Origin: Saprospiraceae bacterium
GTDB taxonomy: Bacteria > Bacteroidota > Bacteroidia > Chitinophagales > Saprospiraceae
DNA: 64,000 bases
NCBI GenBank assembly: GCA_016722295.1
Contig: JADKGL010000030.1
Coordinates: 62,001 to 126,000, forward strand
Reading direction: 5' to 3'
Below, one piece after another: positions 52,707 through 61,770 of this stretch. A program made the translations under genes and the position numbers. The first letter of the stretch is position 1. Every line of letters starts with the position of its first letter. The notes below the pieces were generated by a model, which did no database searches, was not told where the DNA came from, and worked only from the letters and a program-made list of their open reading frames with translations.

Positions 52707-53471
52707 TTATTCATCATTTTCTGATTTAGTGACGACTTGACTTATTGCAATTTCAGCAGCGATTTGTTCTGCACTTTTTTTATTAAAATCTTCGGCAGAT
52801 GCTATCTCAACTCCATCAATAAACACACCTACTTTGAATCTATCGCGCTTATCTGTTTTGTATTTATTTATGACGCGAAAATCTATCTCTTTATTATATT
52901 TTTGACACCATTCCAAAAGTTGACTTTTATAATTATCGTCAAAAAATTCTAATCGATTTATATCAACATATTTACGAATGATATTTTTTAGTATGTATTC
53001 TTTCGTAAAGTCAAAACCTTGTTCCATATAAATGGCGCCAATTAATGCTTCAAGTGCATTACCTAACATAGATTGCGAGATCGCTGTTTGATTAAACTCC
53101 ATCATGAGTTGATCCAATCCCATTTGTTCGGCTATATAATTGAGCATTTTACGTTTGACGATTTTCGACCTCATCTTAGTAAGAAATCCTTCATTCGCAT
53201 TTGGATATTTCTTAAATAAATATTCACCAACTACAAAACTAAGTAATGCATCTCCTAAAAATTCTAATCGCTCATTTGATTGAAAAATTCCATCTTCAGG
53301 AACTGTAGTATTATTGTTTAAAGTAGATTTATGATAAAAAGCTACTTTGAAAATATGGACTCGAGAAGGAGTGAATCCAATCAATTCTTTCAACCGTTCA
53401 ACAAAATATTTGTCTTTGGAAAAAAATCGGTGCTGCGTTTTTCTATAATACTTGAATATAAAATCTAACAT
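52707..53471 (-). CDS. rnc: Ribonuclease III
   Basis: It cleaves double-stranded RNA in rRNA processing and mRNA turnover. The signature NERLEFLGDALLSFVVGEYL carries the catalytic acidic residues, with a later Glu in the LEALIGAIYMEQGF segment. A C-terminal dsRNA-binding domain (LLEWCQKYNKEIDF, SAEQIAAEIAI) is present. It overlaps fabF by 7 bp and closes the acpP-fabF-rnc order typical of the phylum. Confidence 0.93.
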   Translation of the reverse strand: MLDFIFKYYRKTQHRFFSKDKYFVERLKELIGFTPSRVHIFKVAFYHKSTLNNNTTVPEDGIFQSNERLEFLGDALLSFVVGEYLFKKYPNANEGFLTKMRSKIVKRKMLNYIAEQMGLDQLMMEFNQTAISQSMLGNALEALIGAIYMEQGFDFTKEYILKNIIRKYVDINRLEFFDDNYKSQLLEWCQKYNKEIDFRVINKYKTDKRDRFKVGVFIDGVEIASAEDFNKKSAEQIAAEIAISQVVTKSENDE

Positions 53472-54706
53472 TGTTTAAATATCACTGAACTGTTATGTCC
53501 TCCAAAACCGAAAGTATTACTCAGAAAAGCCCTAACTTCTCTTTGCTGTGCGGAATTAAAAGTAAAATTAAGTTTAGGATCCAATTCTGGATCATCAGTA
53601 AAGTGATTAATGGTAGGTGGTACAAAACGGTGATTCATAGCCATGATTCCAGCAATAACTTCTATAACACCAGCTGCTCCGAGCAAATGGCCTGTCATAG
53701 ATTTTGTTGAACTGATGTTCAGTTTGTATGCGTGATCACCAAAAACTTTTCGAATAGCTTTAACTTCAGCTACATCTCCAAGCGGTGTAGAAGTTCCATG
53801 TGTATTAATATAATCGATATCAGTAATGTCCATTTGAGCTTCCTCTAAAGCAAGTTTCATAGCTTGCATAGCGCCTAAGCCTTCAGGGTGAGGTGCGGTA
53901 ATATGGTATGCATCTGCGGTAAGACCTGTTCCACAAATTTCTGCATAAATAGTAGCTCCTCTATTTTTTGCATGCTCAAATTCTTCTAGGATTATGGCTC
54001 CAGCACCTTCACCTAAAACAAATCCATCTCGATCTTTATCATATGGTCTAGAAGCAGTCAATATATCATCATTTCTTTCTGACAATGCCTTCATCGAAGA
54101 AAATCCTCCAATTCCTGCTTTAGTCACAGCTGCTTCAGATCCTCCAGTGATCATAACATCTGCTTTTCCTAGTCTGATGTAATCAAAAGCATTAGAGATG
54201 GCATGACTACTTGAAGCACAAGCGGACACTGTACCATAATTCACACCCATAAATCCATATTTAATTGAAATATGACCAGGTGCAATATCAGATATTAATT
54301 TTGGTATTAGAAATGGACTATATCTTGGCGTACCTTGGTGTAAAGCTGCTTCAGAAAGGTCTGTTTCCAATGTATGGAAGCCACCAATTCCAGAACCCCA
54401 AATAACACCACTTCTTAATTTATTAATTTTCTCAAGATCTAATCCAGAATCGACAATAGCTTGTTCAGCTACCACTAAGGCATATTGTGCAAAGGGATCA
54501 ATCTTGCGTGTTTCTTTTTTATCTAAAAAGTCTTCTGCATTAAAATCCTTGAGCTCACAAGCAAATCTGGTTTTGAATAAGTCAGGGTTAAATCGAGTGA
54601 TTGTATTAGCACCGCTTTTACCATTTTGTAAGCCTTCTAAATAAGTTGACTTGTTATTGCCTATCGGGGATAGAACACCTATTCCAGTAACTACGACTCG
54701 CTTCAT
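53465..54706 (-). CDS. fabF: Beta-ketoacyl-ACP synthase II
   Basis: It performs condensation in fatty-acid elongation. The active-site Cys lies in SACASSSHAI, with His in NTHGTSTPLGD and TGHLLGAAG; VVVTGIGVLSPIGNN is the usual N-terminus. At 413 aa it is full length. It lies between acpP and rnc. Confidence 0.95.
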   Translation of the reverse strand: MKRVVVTGIGVLSPIGNNKSTYLEGLQNGKSGANTITRFNPDLFKTRFACELKDFNAEDFLDKKETRKIDPFAQYALVVAEQAIVDSGLDLEKINKLRSGVIWGSGIGGFHTLETDLSEAALHQGTPRYSPFLIPKLISDIAPGHISIKYGFMGVNYGTVSACASSSHAISNAFDYIRLGKADVMITGGSEAAVTKAGIGGFSSMKALSERNDDILTASRPYDKDRDGFVLGEGAGAIILEEFEHAKNRGATIYAEICGTGLTADAYHITAPHPEGLGAMQAMKLALEEAQMDITDIDYINTHGTSTPLGDVAEVKAIRKVFGDHAYKLNISSTKSMTGHLLGAAGVIEVIAGIMAMNHRFVPPTINHFTDDPELDPKLNFTFNSAQQREVRAFLSNTFGFGGHNSSVIFKQC

Positions 54707-54785
54707 AGCACAAAAATATAAAAGTAAAGTAAAATCTCGAAAGAAATTCTACTTTATCACATTGATTTCGTGAATAGTTCCCTGC

Positions 54786-55022
54786 TTATTTGCAGTTTGC
54801 CTCCAAATATTCAACTGCATGACCTACTGTTTGAATTTTTTCAGCCTGATCATCTGGAATTGAAGTATCAAATTCTTTTTCAAATTCCATGATAAGTTCC
54901 ACTGTATCAAGTGAATCCGCTCCAAGGTCGTTCACAAAACTAGCTTCATTCGTAACTTCAGACTCATTTACGCCTAATTTATCTACGATAATTTTCTTTA
55001 CACGTTCAGCGATTGTTGACAT
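54786..55022 (-). CDS. acpP: Acyl carrier protein
   Basis: A 78-aa acidic four-helix protein. GADSLDTVELIMEFE holds the Ser that carries phosphopantetheine. It starts the operon that continues with fabF and rnc. Confidence 0.97.
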   Translation of the reverse strand: MSTIAERVKKIIVDKLGVNESEVTNEASFVNDLGADSLDTVELIMEFEKEFDTSIPDDQAEKIQTVGHAVEYLEANCK

Positions 55023-55048
55023 TTTTTTGTTTATTTTGAAAGTTTTGG

Positions 55049-55056
55049 CAAATTTA
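55049..55056 (-). promoter_or_regulatory. -7 box of the acpP-fabF-rnc operon
   Basis: TAAATTTG on the minus strand fits TAnnTTTG and lies 26 bp before the acpP ATG. It is the same word as before both tRNA genes. Confidence 0.5.
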
Positions 55057-55174
55057 AATCTTTCATCATGTAATAAAAGAAATTATTTGCCTTTTTTTAA
55101 TTTGTTTTGCAGTTAAACAATAATATAGGCATCAACTGTTCCTTAATATTGATATTTTTTCTAAAAATCTTTAG

Positions 55175-56602
55175 ATGTTACAAAATAATACAAAAATCAT
55201 CGCCACTTTAGGCCCAGCTAGTACTAGCGAGGAAAATTTAGAAGCTCTTATAAAAGAAGGAGTAGCAATTTTTAGGCTAAATTTTTCCCATGGAAATCAC
55301 CAAGATCACAAGAGTTCAATCGATAAAATCATCCGATTGAATGAAAAACTTGGCACTCATGTAGGCATTTTAGCAGATTTGCAGGGTCCAAAATTAAGAA
55401 TCGGCCAAATCGAAAATAATGCTTTACTATTGAAAGAAGGCGATATCATCACAATTACGAATGAAGAATGCATAGGCACCATTGAAAAAATTTACATGAG
55501 CTATGATAGTTTTGCCGATGACCTTAAAGTAGGAGAAATGGTGTTAGTTGATGATGGCAAATTGCAATTTGAGGTCATCGAAGTCATTCCTGAAAAAGAT
55601 GTTGTCAGATTAAAATGTATTTTTGGTGGTGTGCTATCCTCAAATAAAGGCGTAAATCTGCCCGATACAGAAGTTAAACTACCTTCTTTAACCGAAAAAG
55701 ACCTCGAAGACTTAGCATTTATAGTTACCCAACCTGTCAATTGGGTGGCACTCTCATTCGTAAGAAAGGCTGAAGATGTCGAAGATCTGATCCATCGCAT
55801 TGAATTAGCTGGTCATTATGCTAAAGTGATATCAAAAATTGAAAAACCAGAGGCCATAAAAAATATAGATGCTATAATTAAGGCAAGTAATGGTATCATG
55901 ATTGCAAGAGGAGATTTAGGAGTTGAAATGCCGATTGAAAAATTGCCAACAATCCAAAAAATGATCGTTGCAAAATGCATCCAAAGATCAAGACCAGTGA
56001 TCGTCGCTACCCAAATGATGGATAGTATGATTACGAATCCATCACCAACGAGAGCCGAAGTTACAGATGTAGCGAATGCTGTATTGGATGGTGCGGATGC
56101 TGTAATGTTAAGTGCAGAAACATCAGTGGGCAAGCACCCCGTAAAAGTTGTTGAAGCAATGAATCGCATTATTGCTGAAGCAGAACAACATTATAATTTT
56201 CAAATTAAAAAACCTCTAGCTTCAGACAAGTCCTCTACATTTATTTCAGATGTAGTGTGCTTTAATGCAGCCAAAACTGCTGAAGATATTTCAGCCACAG
56301 CGATTATAGGACTTACAGTGTCGGGGTATACAGCCTTTAAAACGTCCTGCTATAGACCCAAATGCCCTATTTATATTTTCTCAAATGCAGTACATATGCT
56401 CGGCACCTTGAACTTAGTTTGGGGCGTTCATTGTTATTATTATAATGAAAATAGATCTACGGATGAAACCATAGATGATTTAGTGCAAATTCTGAAAGAA
56501 AATAAGAAAGTTAAATTGGGAGATTTCGTGGTAAATACAGGAACTATGCCTCTATTTAAAAAAGGAAGAACAAATATGATGAAAGTTACTGAGGTTGATT
56601 AA
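55175..56602 (+). CDS. pyk: Pyruvate kinase
   Basis: It converts phosphoenolpyruvate and ADP to pyruvate and ATP. Motifs: KIIATLGPAS, FRLNFSHG, ADLQGPKLRIG, VISKIEKPEAI (active-site Lys), MIARGDLGVEMP and ATQMMDSMITNPSPTRAEV. The C-terminal allosteric domain is complete. 475 aa is normal. Confidence 0.96.
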   Translation: MLQNNTKIIATLGPASTSEENLEALIKEGVAIFRLNFSHGNHQDHKSSIDKIIRLNEKLGTHVGILADLQGPKLRIGQIENNALLLKEGDIITITNEECIGTIEKIYMSYDSFADDLKVGEMVLVDDGKLQFEVIEVIPEKDVVRLKCIFGGVLSSNKGVNLPDTEVKLPSLTEKDLEDLAFIVTQPVNWVALSFVRKAEDVEDLIHRIELAGHYAKVISKIEKPEAIKNIDAIIKASNGIMIARGDLGVEMPIEKLPTIQKMIVAKCIQRSRPVIVATQMMDSMITNPSPTRAEVTDVANAVLDGADAVMLSAETSVGKHPVKVVEAMNRIIAEAEQHYNFQIKKPLASDKSSTFISDVVCFNAAKTAEDISATAIIGLTVSGYTAFKTSCYRPKCPIYIFSNAVHMLGTLNLVWGVHCYYYNENRSTDETIDDLVQILKENKKVKLGDFVVNTGTMPLFKKGRTNMMKVTEVD

Positions 56603-56667
56603 ACTCAAAAAATACCGAAAAATCATTTTTTTCGTTAGACAATATTAGATCAAAAAAATACTAAAAA

Positions 56668-58353
56668 TTGCAACATATTAATTTTAAATACTTTATCTAT
56701 TTTTTTTGTATAGTATTTGCTTCGACCGAGATCAAAAGTCAAGAAGAACCACTTTCTAAAGAAGTAAAACTTCAGAATGATTTTATTGAAGCGTTTAGAT
56801 TAGAACAAATAGGTAAACCTGAAAAAGCGATTGAAATACTTGAGAAATTGAGTTATGAACCAACAGCAAAATCAACAGCAAAATACCAACTCGCTCGGCT
56901 TTATGAAAAAGAAAAGAAGCCTGATCAATGTATCACTGCAATTAATGAAAGTATTCAAGCCGATCCTAAAAACAAATGGCTGTATATTTATAAAGCAAAT
57001 ATTCTACAAAAATATGGAAACTACAACCAACTAGCAGAATGTTACGTATCATTGACAAAATTAGAACCTACAAATTATACTTTTTATGATAATGCCGCTA
57101 TCTCTTTTATGAAAGATAATCAACTTGATAAAACAATGGCAATCTTGGATGATGCTCAAAAAAAATTTGGGAACTCACCAAGTATCGCCATGAAAAAATC
57201 AAATCTCTTTGTTATTCAGAAAAAAGAAAAAAAGGCTATTGAAACTCTAGAAAATTCAATCAAAGAATATCCCTACCATACTGAGTTGTATCCTGAACTA
57301 ATTCTGCTGTTAGAAAAAAATAATCTAATCGCAAAAGCAAAAGAATATGAAATTAATTTAGCCAAATATGACCAGGGACATCCATTCTTACAAAAAAATA
57401 TAAGCCAATCAAATCAAAACACTCCATCAATTGAAACAGTCCAACAACAAATTATCAATAGTGACATTAACTTAGATCAAAAAATAAAATTAATCATTCC
57501 CATTTTACAAAATTACGTAGAAAGTAAAGATCCAAATCTAAAAATCGAACTCACAAATTTTGGGAAATCAATTCTTAATCAATATCCAAATGACGCAAAA
57601 TCCTATGCTCTTCAAGGAGATATCTATTTTCATTCTTCAGAGTATGAATTAGCAAAAGAATCCTATATCACTGCAATTTCAAAAACTAATGCGCCATATA
57701 GTGTGTTTGAAAATTTACTTTATACGACACATCAACTTGAATCTTGGAATACACAAGAACAGTTTGCTACTAAAGCCTTGGATTACTACCCTAATCAAAG
57801 CTATCCTTTCTATATGTTAGCCGAAGCTCAATATCATTTGGAGTCATATGATGCTGCGATCTTAAATAGTAATCAAGTCATCCTAATGATTCGAAATAAT
57901 CCTGCTAGAAAATCAGAAGCTTATACCTTATATGGTAAAATTCTAAGTGCCAAAAAAGATCCTAAAGCAGCTGAAATATGGAACAAGTCGATAGAAAGTG
58001 AAGCATCTCCATTAGCCATAATTGAACATCATTTATATCAATTATCAATCGGTAATACAACTCACCAAAATGATTTCGAAAAAGCTATTAATTCAAAAGA
58101 TATAACGAGTTTTACCAAAAATATCTCCCTCGCAAAACAATATTATGAAAATAATAAGTATCAAGATGCTATTGAACTTTTGAAAAAAAATATAGAAGTA
58201 AAAGAGTTTCAACGACCTAGTTACTATATTCTCCTTGCACAAAATCTACTAAAAATTGAAAATAAAACTGAGGCTAAAAAATATCTTCAACAAGCCTTAT
58301 TGCTTAGTGAATCAAAAACAAAAATTCAAAAATGGATTTCAGAATTAAACTAA
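56668..58353 (+). CDS. Secreted/periplasmic TPR protein
   Basis: I take the TTG at 56668, which opens a signal peptide (HINFKYFIYFFCIVFASTEI) and has no competing ATG. The 561-aa protein is a series of tetratricopeptide repeats (AIEILEKLSYEPTAKSTAKY, NYTFYDNAAISFMKDNQLDK, SYALQGDIYFHSSEYELAKE). The stop overlaps the DUF4292 gene by 22 bp. In Bacteroidota this trio (TPR, DUF4292, M23/EnvC-like) is often adjacent, suggesting an envelope function. Confidence 0.8.
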   Translation: MQHINFKYFIYFFCIVFASTEIKSQEEPLSKEVKLQNDFIEAFRLEQIGKPEKAIEILEKLSYEPTAKSTAKYQLARLYEKEKKPDQCITAINESIQADPKNKWLYIYKANILQKYGNYNQLAECYVSLTKLEPTNYTFYDNAAISFMKDNQLDKTMAILDDAQKKFGNSPSIAMKKSNLFVIQKKEKKAIETLENSIKEYPYHTELYPELILLLEKNNLIAKAKEYEINLAKYDQGHPFLQKNISQSNQNTPSIETVQQQIINSDINLDQKIKLIIPILQNYVESKDPNLKIELTNFGKSILNQYPNDAKSYALQGDIYFHSSEYELAKESYITAISKTNAPYSVFENLLYTTHQLESWNTQEQFATKALDYYPNQSYPFYMLAEAQYHLESYDAAILNSNQVILMIRNNPARKSEAYTLYGKILSAKKDPKAAEIWNKSIESEASPLAIIEHHLYQLSIGNTTHQNDFEKAINSKDITSFTKNISLAKQYYENNKYQDAIELLKKNIEVKEFQRPSYYILLAQNLLKIENKTEAKKYLQQALLLSESKTKIQKWISELN

Positions 58354-59096
58354 TTCACTTTATTGTTTTGATTTTTAGTATTCAATTTCTTTCGTGTAAA
58401 TCAAGCAAGAAAGTCATTCAAGAAAAAACACTTTATCCTTCTACTGTCGAAGAGTATGTACAAAAATTAGCTACTCCAATTGCAAAAAACTATATCCAAT
58501 CTAAAGGCAATGCCACTTTACAATACAATGGATCCACTATCGATGGAAGCATACATCTCCAAAGTAAAAAGGATAGTATTACAATTATTAGTCTAAGAAA
58601 ATTTGGTTTTGAGGGTTTTAGAATCAGAATTCAAAAAGATAGCATTACACTTTTAAATCGTCTAGAACAAAATTTTTCAAAATATTCAATCCAAGAGTTT
58701 TCAGAAAAGAATAATATTCCAATTGAAATCTCATATCTTCATGATATTCTAGCTAATTCATGTTTTCTACCAAGTCAATTCAAATACACTGTTGATAAAA
58801 AATCGCCTCAACTAATAAATGGTAGCTCCGAACATATTAAGCTCTCAATAAAATTGGACTCTTTTGATTTATTTCCAAAAGAATTTAGTTTAACACATGA
58901 CGATGTCACAGCTGTATACAAAACAGTTAAAATTGGTAAATTCAATAACCAAAATGTAGCTACAGAATTTAATGTTCATGTAAATCATCCAGAAACTAAA
59001 GAAATGAAAGCAAACATCCATTGGGATGAAATCAACTTTGTTCCTATCACGCAATTTAGATTCGAAATACCAAGTCATTATGCTCGAAAAGATTAA
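58332..59096 (+). CDS. DUF4292 lipoprotein
   Basis: The lipoprotein signal ends in FLSC (Cys22). The mature protein (KGNATLQYNGSTIDGSIHLQ, ISLRKFGFEGFRIRIQKDSI, FVPITQFRFEIPSHYARKD) fits DUF4292, a family specific to Bacteroidota and thought to resemble LolA/LolB-type carriers (inference). It overlaps both neighbours. Confidence 0.82.
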   Translation: MDFRIKLIHFIVLIFSIQFLSCKSSKKVIQEKTLYPSTVEEYVQKLATPIAKNYIQSKGNATLQYNGSTIDGSIHLQSKKDSITIISLRKFGFEGFRIRIQKDSITLLNRLEQNFSKYSIQEFSEKNNIPIEISYLHDILANSCFLPSQFKYTVDKKSPQLINGSSEHIKLSIKLDSFDLFPKEFSLTHDDVTAVYKTVKIGKFNNQNVATEFNVHVNHPETKEMKANIHWDEINFVPITQFRFEIPSHYARKD

Positions 59097-60207
59097 TTTT
59101 TACAGATTTTCATTAGTGTGTTTCACAGTGATTTATTCGTCGATGATGGTGGCGAAAGAACCTACTAAAATCGAAAAACTCCAAACGCAAATCAAAGAAG
59201 TTTCTTCACTTTTACAAAAATCGACAAATGTCAAAACTGATCTAAGCAAAAGTCTTACTTTATTGGAATCTCAAATCGGGTCTAGAAAAGAACTAATGGA
59301 GGAACTTACTATCGAAAAAATCAAATCGGAAAAAAATCTAGAATTTTTATCAAAAAAATATTCGGAAAATGTAATTAAATTTAATCTACAAAAAGAAAAA
59401 TATTATAAACTGCTTAGATTAAAATGGAAAGATAAACAACGCAAGAAAGCTATTCTAGAATTCTTCCAACTTGGTTCACTCTCCTCAAAAATAAAATATT
59501 ATATTGTAAAATCACAATATGAAAAGCAAAAAAAAATACAACTCAAGCAATTCACCATTTTATTAAAAGAATATTTCGATCAAGCCAAGGAATTAAAATC
59601 TGAAAACAAAAAAATTCAAGCACTAGAAACTAAATCCATTCTAGAAAATGAAAAAATAATTGAAGATGTAAACTCGAAAAAGAAATTACTACAAATTTCA
59701 TCATCAGAGGTCGAAAAGTTAAAGTTAGAATTAAAAAAACTTGAATCAGAAAAATTGAAATTGGCTGGGATAATAACGAAAGATATTGAAGTTGCTTCCA
59801 AGCAGATTAGTAGTTCAAAAATAACAAATAAATATGGGTGGAAATTTCCGCTCCAAGGAGGAGTGATCATTTCCAAATTTGGTAAAAACATCTTATCAGA
59901 TCATCTCGTAACTAAAAATAACGGGATAGATATTCAATCCTCCAATGCTTTCGTTACTGCTACAAATGAGGGAGAAGTCGTGCAAATTAGGCAATTACCC
60001 AATCAATCATATATGATTCTTTTGCGTCATGGAGACTATTATTCCCTCTACTCAAATCTAGAATCTGTACTTATAAAAACCGATGAAAATATACAAAAAG
60101 GAACCAATTTAGGTAAGTGTCTAGCGACTCAAAATGGACAATATGAGCTACATTTTGAAATTTGGCAAAGCAAAACACCATTAAATCCAGTGGAGTTTAT
60201 TCGTTAA
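59080..60207 (+). CDS. EnvC-like protein with degenerate M23 domain
   Basis: The ATG at 59080 gives a 375-aa protein with an N-terminal signal segment, a long coiled coil (about 25-235) and a C-terminal LytM/M23 fold. Two zinc-ligand His are missing: the HxGxD site reads NNGID, and the HLH site reads ELH. This is the EnvC pattern, where the domain does not cut peptidoglycan but activates amidases at division. It overlaps the end of the DUF4292 gene by 17 bp. Confidence 0.8.
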   Translation: MLEKINFYRFSLVCFTVIYSSMMVAKEPTKIEKLQTQIKEVSSLLQKSTNVKTDLSKSLTLLESQIGSRKELMEELTIEKIKSEKNLEFLSKKYSENVIKFNLQKEKYYKLLRLKWKDKQRKKAILEFFQLGSLSSKIKYYIVKSQYEKQKKIQLKQFTILLKEYFDQAKELKSENKKIQALETKSILENEKIIEDVNSKKKLLQISSSEVEKLKLELKKLESEKLKLAGIITKDIEVASKQISSSKITNKYGWKFPLQGGVIISKFGKNILSDHLVTKNNGIDIQSSNAFVTATNEGEVVQIRQLPNQSYMILLRHGDYYSLYSNLESVLIKTDENIQKGTNLGKCLATQNGQYELHFEIWQSKTPLNPVEFIR

Positions 60208-60398
60208 ATTGATTATATAACTATCTACTTTACAATAGTTTACTTATTTTATTTTTTTATATAATAATAATTTAGTTTTGATCTACTAAAATATTTTCTA
60301 AAATTACATAAGTTATAGTATATTTACCTTACTAAAATATAAGCCTTTACCTGTTTTTACAATATTTGATGTAAATCCAATTTACTAAATAGGCTTTT

Positions 60399-61757
60399 AT
60401 GAAACTTACAAATATTTTTGCTTTTATTTTCCTATATTTCAATGCATATACAATTACTATTTATGCTATTGAATATCAATATGTAGACACTATAAATTCA
60501 GAATTCATCAATCATATTACTGTCAATGATGCGACTATTAACTTACAAAATCAACAAAAACTACTTGCAAATCTAGACGAACAAATACAACAGAGTAAAA
60601 AAACTAATGATTATAAAAAAACAATATTCCTACTTAGAAAAATAGCTCGCTTTCATTTTCAAATTGAAAATTATTGTTTAGGCCAAACTTACCTATTAGA
60701 TGCAATAAAAGAAATCGATAAACATCCTTTTTCAAATGATAGTCTTAAAAAAGAATTACAACTAGAATCTTTAGATTTCTATTACAAACTCAGACAATTT
60801 GAAGAATTAAGTTTACAAATTGATAATATTAAAAAATCGGACAACATAAAACCTACTTCATTCCATAATGCAAAAATCTCATACTATGAAGGTTTTTTGA
60901 CACTGGAAACAAATTCATATGAAAAGGCAAAGGTACATTTTGAAAGCGCAAAACACATCTTTGACTCAATGGGTAGCCAACAAGAATTACTACAGACTCA
61001 ATATGCTTTAGCATTACTACATTTTCAACAAAATAATACCAATCAAGCTGTTCATATAGCCCTTTCCTGTTTAGAAAAAGAGAATATCTACAAGGAAAAT
61101 CAACTTTTAAGCAACATCTATAAACTACTATTTGAAGCACATTCCAGAAATAAGCAATATGAAAAAGCAAATCACTATTTACTATTATATAAAAAGAACT
61201 TTATTCACATTTTAAAGAAACGAAGCTCTATTCAGAATGCGCAACTTACTCTTTTAAATGAAACAAAACAAAAAATGACTGCATATCAAAATAATAAAAA
61301 TGAACAAGAACTCAAGGTAGAAAACACAATAAACCAAAGAATTTTTGCAGCAATTATGTCAATTATACTTTCCATCTTGGCTGGAATAATGTATTTCATC
61401 TTCAAAAAGAAAAGATCTTTCTCAATAGCTTTGATCGCCCAACAATTTGAACTAAATCAGCTAAACCTCAATTTACAAAATAGCATTCTAAAACTAGAAA
61501 AATCGAATTTTGATTTAAAGCATTTCTCTAAAATCATAGCTCATGACTTAAACCAGCCATTACTAACTATCATTGGCTATTCAAGTATCATGCTTAAAAA
61601 CTTGAAATCCAATAGCAAGCCTAGTGGTATTGAAGAAATAACACGTATTCATAAATACTCAACGGATATGAGCAATCATATTACTAAACTATTGCAGGAT
61701 TCATTTCCTCAAATTGAAAGAGAAGAACTAAAAGAAAAATTTAAATCAATCCACTGA
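60399..61757 (+). CDS. TPR sensor histidine-kinase-like protein lacking the ATPase domain
   Basis: A 452-aa protein. A signal/membrane N-terminus is followed by TPR-like helices (about 60-280, QTQYALALLHFQQNNTNQAV), a membrane segment (about 310-330, FAAIMSIILSILAGIMYFIF), a coiled coil, and a DHp dimerisation domain with an intact acceptor (HFSKIIAHDLNQPLLTIIGY, H382). It ends soon after the second DHp helix; no N, G1, F or G2 box exists in this frame or in the 13 bp before the next gene. It could take phosphate from a partner. See the following gene. Confidence 0.85.
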   Translation: MKLTNIFAFIFLYFNAYTITIYAIEYQYVDTINSEFINHITVNDATINLQNQQKLLANLDEQIQQSKKTNDYKKTIFLLRKIARFHFQIENYCLGQTYLLDAIKEIDKHPFSNDSLKKELQLESLDFYYKLRQFEELSLQIDNIKKSDNIKPTSFHNAKISYYEGFLTLETNSYEKAKVHFESAKHIFDSMGSQQELLQTQYALALLHFQQNNTNQAVHIALSCLEKENIYKENQLLSNIYKLLFEAHSRNKQYEKANHYLLLYKKNFIHILKKRSSIQNAQLTLLNETKQKMTAYQNNKNEQELKVENTINQRIFAAIMSIILSILAGIMYFIFKKKRSFSIALIAQQFELNQLNLNLQNSILKLEKSNFDLKHFSKIIAHDLNQPLLTIIGYSSIMLKNLKSNSKPSGIEEITRIHKYSTDMSNHITKLLQDSFPQIEREELKEKFKSIH

Positions 61758-61770
61758 TTAGATATCTACA

